From Anaerolineae bacterium (GTDB lineage Bacteria; Chloroflexota; Anaerolineae; Anaerolineales; E44-bin32), in NCBI GenBank assembly GCA_011174825.1, contig DUEZ01000026.1, forward strand, positions 1-39,059: DNA of 39,059 nt, written 5' to 3'. The notes under the pieces were generated by a model that did no database searches, had not been told where the DNA came from, and saw nothing but the letters and a program-made list of their open reading frames with translations. A program made the position numbers and the translations under genes. Of the stretch, positions 24,632-33,214 are shown one piece after another; the stretch's first letter is position 1; each line of letters opens with the position of its first letter.

Positions 24632-26767
24632 ATGCAACCAGAAATCCTCGCATGGCTCATCCCACTGCCCCCGATACTGGCTTTTTTCTTGATCATACTT
24701 TGGGCGTATCGCAATAATCGTTTGAGTCACACCATCGCCGTTGGTTCCATGTTGATTTCCTGGGGATTGGCCATGGTGTTATTTTGGGTGGCTATAAGGG
24801 TCGAGGGCCTCGGTCACCATCCCATCGTATCCTCGATCCCCTGGCTTCCTACAGGCGAAACTTCGCTCCAATTTGGGATACTGATCGATCCGCTGAGCGC
24901 TGTGACGTTGTTCTTTGTAGCGTGGACCTGCCTGGCGATTTTTCTCTACAGTGTTGGATATCATAATTTTGGTAAACGCCGTGATCCTGACGATCGACCG
25001 GGTTTACCCCCAAAAGCCGGCGGCATCGAGCCGATGTACGCTCGTTTCTTCGCTTTCATCTCCCTTTTTGCTTTCGGTATGTTGACATTGGTCATTTCCG
25101 ATAACCTGCTGCTTCTATTCATCGGTTGGGAGATCATGGGGTTGTGCTCCTACCTCTTGATCGGCTTTTGGTACGGCAAGCCATCCGCTAGGGACGCCAT
25201 GGTCAAAGCCTTCATCACAACTCGAATCGGTGATGTTCTCATGCTGCTTGGTTTAGCCTATCTCTACTCGGCCACAGGGACGCTTAACTTCCGAGCCATC
25301 CTATTTGATGAACAGGTGTTGCATTCCTTGGTTGAAACCCCTTCTGTCATCGGAGGACTTTCAACTGCTGGGCTCATTGGAATTCTGCTTTTCTTAGGGA
25401 CTGTAGGGAAGTCAGCACAATGGCCGCTCCACGTCTGGTTGCCAGACGCTATGGAGGGCCCGACACCGGTTTCGGCCATGATCCATGCAGCGACCATGGT
25501 TTCGGCCGGTGTTTATCTCGCACTACGTTTCTTCCCATTACTCACAGCTGGATGGCACGAGGGAGCCTCGCTCACGCCGACTATGCTTGTTGTTGCGAGT
25601 ATTGGTGCTTTTACTGCTTTGTTTGCTGCTACCATCGCTGTAGCACAGGTGGATATTAAGCGCGTTCTGGCGTACTCAACCATATCCCAGCTTGGTTATA
25701 TGGTAGCCGCAGTCGGGATTGGCGCTTTCGTTGCTGGCGCGTTCCATCTCATTACCCATGCTTTTTTCAAGGGGTTGCTGTTCCTCGGCTCGGGATCAGT
25801 CATACATGGTATGGAACACGGTGTGCAGCACACCCACGAACATGTTGATGCCCAAGATATGTTCAACATGGGTGGATTACGACGCAAGATGCCAATCACA
25901 TTTTGGACTTTTTTGATCGGAGGATTTGCCCTTTCCGGCTTCCCCCTCCTGACAGCCGGGTTTTGGTCGAAAGATGAGATCTTGGCGGATGCTTATGGCC
26001 ATGGTTATCTGGTGGTTTTCATCACGCTAGCTGTGGCAGCATTGCTAACTGCCTTCTACACCATGCGACAAATAAGCTTGACTTTCTTGGGTCATCCACG
26101 CACTGACGCAGCGAAGCATGCGCATGAGTCGGTTTGGACAATGACCTTGCCATTGATTGTGTTGGCCATTTTTGCAGTTGGAGTTGGATGGGTGGGCATC
26201 CCGGAACACTTCCCCGTTTTGGGTGGACTCGTTCCTAACTGGTTCCATGACTTTGTTGGTGGCACGCTGATTGAGCACCCGCATGCTCTGGACTTTAACC
26301 CAGTTCCGTTGATTGTCTCTATAGGGGTGGCGTTAGGTGGTTTGCTGTTAGGCTGGCTTGTCTATCGGCGGGTCCCCGCTGGCGTCCCCGACCCACTACA
26401 AAGGTGGTTAGGACCAATCTACACTGTGCTGAAAAACAAATACTACTTCGATGAGTTTTACCATTTCCTGTTCGTTCGCCCTGCTTACTGGTTTGCTGAG
26501 ACATTCACATACCGGTGGATCGATCGAGGCTTAATTGATGGGTTCTTACATGGTGTCGGTCGCACGGCATTGCGGGTTGGATCATTCCTGCGCAACGCCA
26601 TTGATCTGCCAATTGTCAATGGTTTGGCTGACAGATTTAGCGAAGGCGTGAAATGGTTGGGGAGGACATTTCGGGTTGTCCAGACCGGGCGTGTGCAAGA
26701 GTATTTAATCATCGGTCTGGTCTTCACTGGGCTCTTATTATCCTACTTTTTGTTGGTTCAGCCGTAG
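24632..26767 (+). CDS. nuoL: NADH-quinone oxidoreductase subunit L, with extended lateral helix
   Basis: About 711 residues against 613 in E. coli. TM5 Glu is in FIGWEIMGLCSYLLIGFW, TM7 Lys in GTVGKSAQWPLHVWLPDAME, and the TM8 helix follows, so the proton-channel residues are present. The C-terminal part contains KNKYYFDEFYHFLF, IDRGLIDGFLHGVGR, then an additional segment ending IVNGLADRFSEGVKW, and VVQTGRVQEYLIIG. From IDG to QTG there are 46 residues, against about 19 in typical proteins I recall, so the amphipathic lateral helix seems roughly 27 residues longer. ATG 24632 has AGGA 6 nt upstream; the GTG 24617 alternative would overlap nuoK. Confidence 0.94.
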   Translation: MQPEILAWLIPLPPILAFFLIILWAYRNNRLSHTIAVGSMLISWGLAMVLFWVAIRVEGLGHHPIVSSIPWLPTGETSLQFGILIDPLSAVTLFFVAWTCLAIFLYSVGYHNFGKRRDPDDRPGLPPKAGGIEPMYARFFAFISLFAFGMLTLVISDNLLLLFIGWEIMGLCSYLLIGFWYGKPSARDAMVKAFITTRIGDVLMLLGLAYLYSATGTLNFRAILFDEQVLHSLVETPSVIGGLSTAGLIGILLFLGTVGKSAQWPLHVWLPDAMEGPTPVSAMIHAATMVSAGVYLALRFFPLLTAGWHEGASLTPTMLVVASIGAFTALFAATIAVAQVDIKRVLAYSTISQLGYMVAAVGIGAFVAGAFHLITHAFFKGLLFLGSGSVIHGMEHGVQHTHEHVDAQDMFNMGGLRRKMPITFWTFLIGGFALSGFPLLTAGFWSKDEILADAYGHGYLVVFITLAVAALLTAFYTMRQISLTFLGHPRTDAAKHAHESVWTMTLPLIVLAIFAVGVGWVGIPEHFPVLGGLVPNWFHDFVGGTLIEHPHALDFNPVPLIVSIGVALGGLLLGWLVYRRVPAGVPDPLQRWLGPIYTVLKNKYYFDEFYHFLFVRPAYWFAETFTYRWIDRGLIDGFLHGVGRTALRVGSFLRNAIDLPIVNGLADRFSEGVKWLGRTFRVVQTGRVQEYLIIGLVFTGLLLSYFLLVQP

Positions 26768-26793
26768 TTGGACAAGGTTAGAGAGTTGATCTC

Positions 26794-28332
26794 ATGGGAT
26801 TTTTAGAAAATCATCTTCTTTCACTGATCCTCTTCACCCCGTCTTTAACGGCCGCTGTCGTGTTGTTTTTACCTCGAGAACGGCTTAAGGTCATTCGCTG
26901 GTTCGCTTTTCTCTCCAGCTTGATCCCCTTGGGATTGTCGTTGTGGCTATGGTTCACCTATGATTCTACGCTCCAGGGGTACCAATTTGTTGAATCTGCC
27001 ATTTGGTACGAGGCCATCGACTCGAGTTACCACCTTGGTGTTGACGGTATATCGGTACCGATGGTGTTGTTAACCACCCTGCTTACACCGCTAGCACTTT
27101 TAATCTCGTGGAATATCAAGGAAAACGTCCGTGCTTATATGGCACTTTTCCTTTTCCTAGAAACCGGGATGCTCGGTGTTTTTATGGCGCTCGATCTGCT
27201 CCTTTTCTTTGTTTTCTGGGAGATCGGTCTGGTGCCAATGTACTTCTTGATCAACCAATGGGGAAGCGGCAACAAGGAGTATGCTTCTCTCAAGTTCCTC
27301 ATCTACACCATGGCTGGTTCACTCGGTCTGCTTCTAGCGATCCAATTGATCGGCGTGACCTCAGGCACATTTGATCTGATACAGATCACTGAGACGTGGG
27401 TGTCACTTGATCAACCGCTCACGCTGCTAGGATTACCCATTACTTTATCTATCGGCGTTGTGAAGAAGATCGCCTTCTGGGCGTTTGTCATTGCGTTTGC
27501 CATTAAAGTTCCCATCTGGCCTTTTCATACATGGCTGCCAGATGCTCATACCGAGGCACCGACAGCCGGATCGATGATCTTGGCAGGAGTACTCCTCAAG
27601 TTGGGGGCTTATGGATTTCTAAGGATGGTCTTGCCACTCTACCCGCTGGAGGCAAAAGCTTATGCGGGAGTATTAGGCGCACTAGCGACCCTAGCGATTA
27701 TCTTCGGAGCCTTCGCTTCATGGGGCCAAGACGATTTTAAGAGGCTTGTGGCCTATTCCTCTGTCAATCACATGGGTTTCGTTGTGCTCGGGATAGCTGC
27801 TGCGGCTTTCGCTCATGGAACTTTGTCGAGTGCAGATGCTGTGATCGCTCTCAACGGTGCCGTGTTACAGATGTTCAACCACGGCTTATCGGCGGCGGGA
27901 ATGTTCCTCCTGGCAGGAGTGATTTACGATCGAACGCATACTCGCCTACTGAAGGATTTTGGCGGTCTATTCCCCTTGGCACCGATCTATGGGGGGATTC
28001 TGATTTTCACTGCCATGGCCTCGCTCGGTCTGCCTGGGCTGAACGGTTTTGTCTCCGAATTCTTGGTCGTGCGAGGCGCCTGGCCGATCCTCACGCTTTA
28101 TACGGCTCTTTCGATGATCGGGTTGCTTATCACCGGAGCCTATATTATGAAGGGGATCAAGCAGGTGCTTCACGGACCATTGAATGAGAAATGGCTCGGG
28201 CATCGATTGGAGATCAATCAACGTGAGGTATTGGCCATCGCACCGTTGATGGTGTTGATGTTGCTGATCGGAGTGTGGCCATCCTGGATACTGGAAGTTA
28301 TCAACAAGACGGTGTTGAGGTTGTTTGGGTGA
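26794..28332 (+). CDS. nuoM: NADH-quinone oxidoreductase subunit M, copy 1
   Basis: This 512-residue antiporter-like subunit has about 14 helices. The key residues are all present: TM5 Glu in FFVFWEIGLVPMYFLI, TM7 Lys K238 in AFAIKVPIWPFHTWLPDAHT, TM8 Lys in GVLLKLGAYGFLRM and TM12 Glu in LNGFVSEFLVV. It is a fully canonical proton-pumping NuoM. It is followed by a repeat-flanked four-helix-bundle gene and then a second, diverged nuoM. The ATG lies 26 bp after nuoL, with GAGAG upstream. Confidence 0.96.
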   Translation: MGFLENHLLSLILFTPSLTAAVVLFLPRERLKVIRWFAFLSSLIPLGLSLWLWFTYDSTLQGYQFVESAIWYEAIDSSYHLGVDGISVPMVLLTTLLTPLALLISWNIKENVRAYMALFLFLETGMLGVFMALDLLLFFVFWEIGLVPMYFLINQWGSGNKEYASLKFLIYTMAGSLGLLLAIQLIGVTSGTFDLIQITETWVSLDQPLTLLGLPITLSIGVVKKIAFWAFVIAFAIKVPIWPFHTWLPDAHTEAPTAGSMILAGVLLKLGAYGFLRMVLPLYPLEAKAYAGVLGALATLAIIFGAFASWGQDDFKRLVAYSSVNHMGFVVLGIAAAAFAHGTLSSADAVIALNGAVLQMFNHGLSAAGMFLLAGVIYDRTHTRLLKDFGGLFPLAPIYGGILIFTAMASLGLPGLNGFVSEFLVVRGAWPILTLYTALSMIGLLITGAYIMKGIKQVLHGPLNEKWLGHRLEINQREVLAIAPLMVLMLLIGVWPSWILEVINKTVLRLFG

Positions 28333-28333
28333 G

Positions 28334-28383
28334 TTAGCTGACAGCTAATAGCGATCAGCTATCAGTATTTAACAGTCAGCTAA
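28334..28383. repeat. Left flanking repeat of the four-helix-bundle cassette
   Basis: Directly after the nuoM stop there is a run of related short units: TTAGCTGACAGCTAATAGC, GATCAGCTATCAG and ACAGTCAGCTAA. CAGCTATCAG is the reverse complement of CTGATAGCTG in the right flank, so the two flanks are in part inverted copies. Confidence 0.7.
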
Positions 28384-28408
28384 GACAAAATAATCTAGGG
28401 GGATTGCG

Positions 28409-28768
28409 ATGAGAGATTTTCGGTCATTGAAGGTTTGGGAGAGGAGTCATCATCTGGCAATATCGATATACGGATTACCAGCCTCTTTCCCAAAAGATGA
28501 ACGTTATGGATTATCAGGTCAACTGAGGCAAAGTGGGGTTTCTATCCCCGCGAACATCGCTGAGGGCTGTGGCAGAAGCGGAGAAAAGGAGCTGGCAAGG
28601 TTTCTCAACATATCACTGGGGTCAGCAAGTGAGCTGGAGTATCTGCTTCTCTTAGCGAGGGACATTAACTTATTGGATCATTCAGAATTCGAACATGTTT
28701 CAACTGATGTTATTGAGATTAAGAAAATGCTTACATCATTTATTCAAAAGCTGAAAGCTGATAGCTGA
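28409..28768 (+). CDS. Four-helix-bundle protein of the S23/IVS family
   Basis: It has 119 residues and the whole-length pattern of the family: FRSLKVWERSHHLAISIY, YGLSGQLRQSGVSIPANIAE, GRSGEKELARFLNISLGSAS and ELEYLLLLARDINLL. Proteins of this type are encoded in 23S rRNA intervening sequences and are homologous to Avd, the accessory protein of diversity-generating retroelements. Their function is unknown. No reverse transcriptase or template repeat is near. The gene has its own strong site (AGGGGG) and sits between nuoM and nuoM2. Its last codons (AAGCTGATAGCTGA) are part of the right flanking repeat. The insertion is unrelated to complex I. Confidence 0.93.
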   Translation: MRDFRSLKVWERSHHLAISIYGLPASFPKDERYGLSGQLRQSGVSIPANIAEGCGRSGEKELARFLNISLGSASELEYLLLLARDINLLDHSEFEHVSTDVIEIKKMLTSFIQKLKADS

Positions 28769-28798
28769 ATGCTGATAGCTTATTCCTGAGAGCTGAAT
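28749..28798. repeat. Right flanking repeat of the four-helix-bundle cassette
   Basis: Tandem imperfect units AGCTGAAAGCTGATAGCTGA, ATGCTGATAGCTTATTC and CTGAGAGCTGAAT run up to the nuoM2 ATG at 28799. The first units encode the C-terminus of the four-helix-bundle protein. The last unit occupies the position of the nuoM2 ribosome-binding site, with only GAGAG as a possible site. Confidence 0.7.
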
Positions 28799-30271
28799 AT
28801 GACCTTCCCCATCTTAACCGTTATTGTCTTCACGCCCATGGCAGCAGGGTTACTTCTGTTCCTTTTCCCTAGTGAGCGAAAGAGAGAGATCCGCATAGCA
28901 GCTCTGGCTACGGCAACATTCTCTCTCGTCCTCTCGATCTGGGCCTACTTTTCTTATGACCAGGCAATGAATGGTTATCAGTTTGTCGAGAATATCACCT
29001 GGATTCCAGCGCTTGGTATCTCCTATCACGTCGGTGTAGACGGGATGAACCTGCCCTTGGTTTTGCTGACTGGCGTGGTGATGTTTACAGGCGTATTGAT
29101 CTCTTGGAACATAGAAGATCGTCCGCGCGAGTTTTTTGCCTTCCTTTTTATCTTGGCAACTGGTGTTTTTGGCGTCTTTGTCTCACTGGATCTCTTCCAA
29201 CTTTTCTTCTTTTATGAGATCGCCGTCTTCCCGATGTTCCTGCTTATCGTCATTTGGGGTTGGGAAGTAACGCGAGAATATGCGGCGATGAAGTTAACGC
29301 TTTATCTATTCATCGGATCTGTGATCGCTTTGGTCGGCGGTCTTGCGATGTACTTCACAGCTGGCCTGAATAGTTTCGACCTAATCGCATTGGAAGGCGC
29401 AGGCTTCTCCATTGCGTTCCAGCGATTCTGGTTCCCCTTTGTTTTCTTCGGTTTTGCCGTGTTAGGGGGTATTTTCCCGGTGCACAATTGGTCACCCGAT
29501 GGCCATGTTGCAGCACCAACGGCAGTTTCGATGTTCCATGCAGGTGTCTTGATGAAGTTAGGGGCGTTTGCTGCGTTGAGAGTTGGGATCATGCTGATGC
29601 CTGAAGGCGTCAAATTCTGGTCTCCACTCATCCTCGGTTTAGCAACAGTAAATGTGGTTTATGGTGCGTTGATCGCTATGGTACAGACAGATTTCAAATA
29701 CGTAATCGGCTTCTCTTCCGTCTCACATATGGGTTTGGTGATGCTCGGTTTTGCCACGCTCAACCGGGAAGGCCTGACAGGAGCTGGATTGCAGATGTTC
29801 TCCCATGGTGTGATGACCGCGCTCTTCTTCGCAGTCGTCGGCATGGTCTACGATAGAGCACATACGCGCGACATACCTAAACTGGGTGGTTTCTCGAAGG
29901 TTATGCCCCTTGTTGCGGTTGCCTTTATCGTTGGCGGGTTGGTTTCAATGGGGATGCCCGGGTTCTCAGGCTTTATAGCTGAATTCCCGATCTTCATGGG
30001 ATTATGGCAACGCCAACCTATTGTAGCTTTGATCGCCGCCCTTGGGATCGTGATCACGGCAGCCTATATCATGAGGGTTGTCGGTCGAGTTTTCTTCGGT
30101 AAGATGCCGGAAGAATTCGTTGGTCACATTCCACCCATCACTGTTTTGGATAAAGTGGCTTTGGTCATGCTTTCGGGGATCTTAATCCTGGTTGGTGTGT
30201 ATCCAGGTGTGATGGCACCTTTGGTCGAATCAGGTGTAGAGGCAGTGTTGACGTTGGTTGGAGGTGTGTAG
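28799..30271 (+). CDS. NADH-quinone oxidoreductase subunit M, copy 2 (diverged)
   Basis: The 490 residues align along their full length with NuoM: SYHVGVDGMNLPLVLLTG, FFFYEIAVFPMFLLI (TM5 Glu kept), HAGVLMKLGAFAALR (TM8 Lys kept) and FSGFIAEFPIF (TM12 Glu kept). At TM7, however, the sequence is FAVLGGIFPVHNWSPDGH: gapless comparison with copy 1 (FAIKVPIWPFHTWLPDAH) puts L222 at the position of the proton-channel lysine. It has diverged well beyond a recent duplication. It probably forms an additional antiporter-like subunit in the membrane arm, as in '2M' complex I. nuoN follows directly. Confidence 0.93.
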   Translation: MTFPILTVIVFTPMAAGLLLFLFPSERKREIRIAALATATFSLVLSIWAYFSYDQAMNGYQFVENITWIPALGISYHVGVDGMNLPLVLLTGVVMFTGVLISWNIEDRPREFFAFLFILATGVFGVFVSLDLFQLFFFYEIAVFPMFLLIVIWGWEVTREYAAMKLTLYLFIGSVIALVGGLAMYFTAGLNSFDLIALEGAGFSIAFQRFWFPFVFFGFAVLGGIFPVHNWSPDGHVAAPTAVSMFHAGVLMKLGAFAALRVGIMLMPEGVKFWSPLILGLATVNVVYGALIAMVQTDFKYVIGFSSVSHMGLVMLGFATLNREGLTGAGLQMFSHGVMTALFFAVVGMVYDRAHTRDIPKLGGFSKVMPLVAVAFIVGGLVSMGMPGFSGFIAEFPIFMGLWQRQPIVALIAALGIVITAAYIMRVVGRVFFGKMPEEFVGHIPPITVLDKVALVMLSGILILVGVYPGVMAPLVESGVEAVLTLVGGV

Positions 30272-31726
30272 GTGACGATCCCAACGTTTGATTCATCTAT
30301 GGTCCTCGCCCTCCTTCCGGAGATTTTACTCCTGATTTTGGCTGTCGTGATATTAACGGCCGATGTGTTATTACGATCCAATCGTCGTCGTTTCTTGGGA
30401 TGGATTGCAGCGAGTGGTCTGATTCTCATTCTGGTGATCGCTTTAGTCTACAGCCGTCCTGAACCAGCGCAGAGTCTGATTTTCGGTGGGATGCTGCGTC
30501 ACGATTGGCCAGCATTCTCCTTCAAGATCATTTTCCTTTTCGCTGCAGCGGTGACATGCCTACTTTCACTCGGTTTTGAGGGTGTCGACAAACGGGGGGA
30601 TTATTTCGCATTGCTCATTGTTACCACCTTAGGCATGAACTTGATGGCAGCTGCGGCGGATTTGATTATGCTTTATTTAGCGATCGAGATCACTTCCATA
30701 CCGTTGTATGTACTGGCGGGTTTTCTCAAACGTGATGATAAATCAGTCGAATCAGGGCTTAAATATTTTCTCTTTGGTGCAATGACATCCGCGGTTATGC
30801 TTTATGGTTTTAGTCTGGTCTATGGTTTAGCTGGGGATACTAACCTGTATAACTTGGCGACTTCTTTACAAACCGGTCAACTTTCACCTTGGGTATTACT
30901 TGGGGTAGCGGTTTTGGTGTTGGTTGGTTTCGGATTTAAAGTGGCTACCGTTCCTTTTCATTTCTGGTCGCCTGATGTTTATGAGGGCGCTCCAACGCCT
31001 ATTACAGCCTTTATCTCTACCGCTTCCAAAGCAGCGGGGTTCGCCGTACTCGTCCGGGTTATGTTGGCTGTCTTTCCCAGCATAGCATCTTATTGGTCTA
31101 CACTTTTCGCGATCTTAGCAACTGCAACAATGACATTAGGTAACCTGCTCGCGATCCCCCAGCAGAACATTAAACGCTTGTTGGCCTACTCATCCATCGC
31201 CCATGCCGGTTATGCATTGATTGGGCTTGTTGCACTGAGCGAATTCGGCGCAGCCAGCTTGGTGTTTTACCTGATCGCTTATGTGATCACCAATCTTGCT
31301 GCTTTCGCTGTGGTGATCCTGTTCGCCCGTACAGCGGGCTCGGAAGAGATCGCGGACTATGCAGGATTGAGTCGACGAGCGCCTGGTCTTGCGCTGGTCT
31401 TACTGGTGGCTCTACTCTCGCTAGCGGGTATGCCACCACTGGTTGGTTTTGCGGCTAAGTTCTACGTATTTGCGGCAGCCGTCCGCAGTGGTTGGATTTG
31501 GCTCGCCTTCGTCGGGGTTCTCAATTCGATTATTGGTTTGTATTACTATTTGATTGTATTAAAAGTTGTCTACCTGTATCGGTCGGAGGAAGAGGAAATT
31601 TCCATTCCTGTGCCACGACCCCATGCGATCGTATTGATTGTCTGTGTGTTTGCGATTCTTTTAATAGGAACCTTGAGTGGACCATGGCTAGAGTGGACTC
31701 TCAATGCAGCACAAAGTTGGTTTTAA
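30272..31726 (+). CDS. nuoN: NADH-quinone oxidoreductase subunit N
   Basis: The 484-residue protein has about 14 helices. TM5 Glu is in MLYLAIEITSIPLYVLAG and TM7 Lys in GFGFKVATVPFHFWSPDVYE; NIKRLLAYSSIAHAGYALIG is the conserved TM9-10 region. It is the antiporter-like subunit closest to NuoK. The GTG start at 30272 immediately follows the nuoM2 TAG, with GGAGGTG 5 nt upstream inside the end of nuoM2, so translation is coupled. It is the last nuo gene; NuoB, C, D, E, F, G and I are not encoded here. Confidence 0.96.
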   Translation: MTIPTFDSSMVLALLPEILLLILAVVILTADVLLRSNRRRFLGWIAASGLILILVIALVYSRPEPAQSLIFGGMLRHDWPAFSFKIIFLFAAAVTCLLSLGFEGVDKRGDYFALLIVTTLGMNLMAAAADLIMLYLAIEITSIPLYVLAGFLKRDDKSVESGLKYFLFGAMTSAVMLYGFSLVYGLAGDTNLYNLATSLQTGQLSPWVLLGVAVLVLVGFGFKVATVPFHFWSPDVYEGAPTPITAFISTASKAAGFAVLVRVMLAVFPSIASYWSTLFAILATATMTLGNLLAIPQQNIKRLLAYSSIAHAGYALIGLVALSEFGAASLVFYLIAYVITNLAAFAVVILFARTAGSEEIADYAGLSRRAPGLALVLLVALLSLAGMPPLVGFAAKFYVFAAAVRSGWIWLAFVGVLNSIIGLYYYLIVLKVVYLYRSEEEEISIPVPRPHAIVLIVCVFAILLIGTLSGPWLEWTLNAAQSWF

Positions 31727-31746
31727 CCAAAATTATCGGTTCTTGT

Positions 31747-31775
31747 TTGACCCTCCTCTGGCCATGTGATAAAAT
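31747..31775 (+). promoter_or_regulatory. Sigma-70-type promoter of the F0 ATP synthase operon
   Basis: TTGACC at 31747-31752 and TAAAAT at 31770-31775 are 17 bp apart. Transcription should start at about 31782-31784, next to the ATG at 31785, so the message would be almost leaderless. No Shine-Dalgarno sequence lies before that ATG, which is consistent. Confidence 0.65.
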
Positions 31776-31784
31776 GCGCGAACG

Positions 31785-32114
31785 ATGACCCAGGACGGTC
31801 GAACGCCCGACAAGGACAGGGCTGAAGGTGCGTTGAAGATGGCCCTTGTGGGTGTCATCGGCCAAGTCGGCTGCCTAACGCTGCTGATCATCTCGGTCGC
31901 GTTAATCGCCGGGTTGTGGCTGGACAACCAGTTTCAGACCCGGCCTTTGTTTGCGCTGGTATTTATCCTTGCAAGTGTTCCGCTAACGTTGTATCTGATG
32001 TTCCGGGTGGTGCTGTCTTTCGCCCCTCGCATTCAGATGTTGTCCTCAGATGCGATGGGGAAAGACCAGGAGGAGGAACCAAAAAGTGGAGCAGACATCC
32101 CAAACGAAGCGTAG
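31785..32114 (+). CDS. atpI: AtpI/AtpZ-like F0F1 ATPase accessory membrane protein
   Basis: A 109-residue protein with a charged N-terminus, two membrane helices (about residues 21-45 and 53-77) and an acidic tail. The first helix segment GQVGCLTLLIISVALIAGLW followed by LDNQFQTRP matches the AtpZ/AtpI family (PF09527), which precedes F0 genes in many bacteria and is implicated in c-ring assembly or magnesium handling. It overlaps the start of atpB by 29 bp. The ATG is 10 nt after the -10 box, so it is probably read from a leaderless mRNA. Confidence 0.8.
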   Translation: MTQDGRTPDKDRAEGALKMALVGVIGQVGCLTLLIISVALIAGLWLDNQFQTRPLFALVFILASVPLTLYLMFRVVLSFAPRIQMLSSDAMGKDQEEEPKSGADIPNEA

Positions 32115-33147
32115 ATGGCGGTGGGGTTTCTACCGCTGGTTAATCGTCCTTCTCATCGTGGGGAATGTTTTCGCTGCGCGAGCCTATGGTCCTATCATGC
32201 CCCATGTGCAGGTCCCGGCAGAAAATATCCTTGGGCCCTTTCAATTGCCGGTCTTGGGCGAGCTATATTTAACGAATACCTTGATCGCTATTTTCATTGC
32301 GGATTTCTTGTTGTTGTTGATGGCGATATCAGTCCGTCGAGCCGTGGGTAAGGGGGAGTTGTACTTATCCGGTTTCGCGGGCGCAGTGGAGACTATCCTT
32401 GAAGGTCTATACGGCCTTGTTGAATCAACCTCGGGTAAATGGGCACGACGGGTTTTCCCGTGGATGGCAACGATTGTGCTCATGGTATTGTTGGTCAATT
32501 GGACAGAATTGATCCCCGGGGTGGATAGCATCGGGATTTTACACGAGCCTCATCATGGCGCACCGGCTTATGAAACCAAGGAATTGTTTAAGATTGGATC
32601 CCTCAGTGTGACGACGATCGTTGAGGAGATTGAAGCGGAGGGGGGACCTGGAGAGGAGGTTCATGGACTTGGATTCACGCCGTTCGTCCGAGTGACCTCG
32701 ACGGATTTAAATTTCACCGTTGCTCTTGCCCTTATCTCTGTTGTTATGACGCAGGTGATCGGCCTTCAGGCTCTCGGACCGGGCTATTTCACAAAATTTT
32801 TCGCCTTCGGCAATTTCGGGCGTATGTGGATTCGTGAGAGGCTGGGCCCCTTCGATGTCTTGATGCCACTGATTGATATCTTTGTCGGCTTATTAGAAAC
32901 TGTTGCTGAATTCGCAAAAATCATCTCGTTCTCTTTCCGACTATTCGGTAATATCTTTGCCGGTTCTGTACTGCTTTTCGTTCTGGGTTCACTCGTGCCG
33001 GTCATGGTTCAATCGGGTGTGCTGTTATTGGAATTCATCGTCGGTCTTATTCAAGCGCTTGTTTTTGGTATGTTGACCATGGTATTTATGACCATGGCTA
33101 CGATGGCGCACGACGAGCACGATGAAGAACATGCCACAGCGGGCTGA
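32086..33147 (+). CDS. atpB: ATP synthase F0 subunit a
   Basis: The product has 353 residues with five to six membrane helices. The essential arginine is R285 in SFSFRLFGNIFAGS, and FTVALALISVVMTQVIG and LLEFIVGLIQALVFGMLTMV are the other conserved helices. Between helices 2 and 3 there is an extended acidic, His-containing outer loop (about 145-200, EPHHGAPAYETKE). GTG 32086 follows AGGAGGAGG with 9 nt spacing, one of the strongest sites in the window; the longer frame from 32050 is not favoured. It forms the proton half-channels against the c ring. Confidence 0.95.
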   Translation: MEQTSQTKRRWRWGFYRWLIVLLIVGNVFAARAYGPIMPHVQVPAENILGPFQLPVLGELYLTNTLIAIFIADFLLLLMAISVRRAVGKGELYLSGFAGAVETILEGLYGLVESTSGKWARRVFPWMATIVLMVLLVNWTELIPGVDSIGILHEPHHGAPAYETKELFKIGSLSVTTIVEEIEAEGGPGEEVHGLGFTPFVRVTSTDLNFTVALALISVVMTQVIGLQALGPGYFTKFFAFGNFGRMWIRERLGPFDVLMPLIDIFVGLLETVAEFAKIISFSFRLFGNIFAGSVLLFVLGSLVPVMVQSGVLLLEFIVGLIQALVFGMLTMVFMTMATMAHDEHDEEHATAG

Positions 33148-33214
33148 TCATTTGGACTATAAGGATCTCAAAAATTTTGGATTATAAGCTTCATCGACGG
33201 AGGATAAACAAGAT

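Noticed and set aside
28409..28768. Diversity-generating retroelement, because the protein is Avd-like
   Set aside because: No reverse transcriptase, template repeat or variable repeat is found in the surrounding genes.
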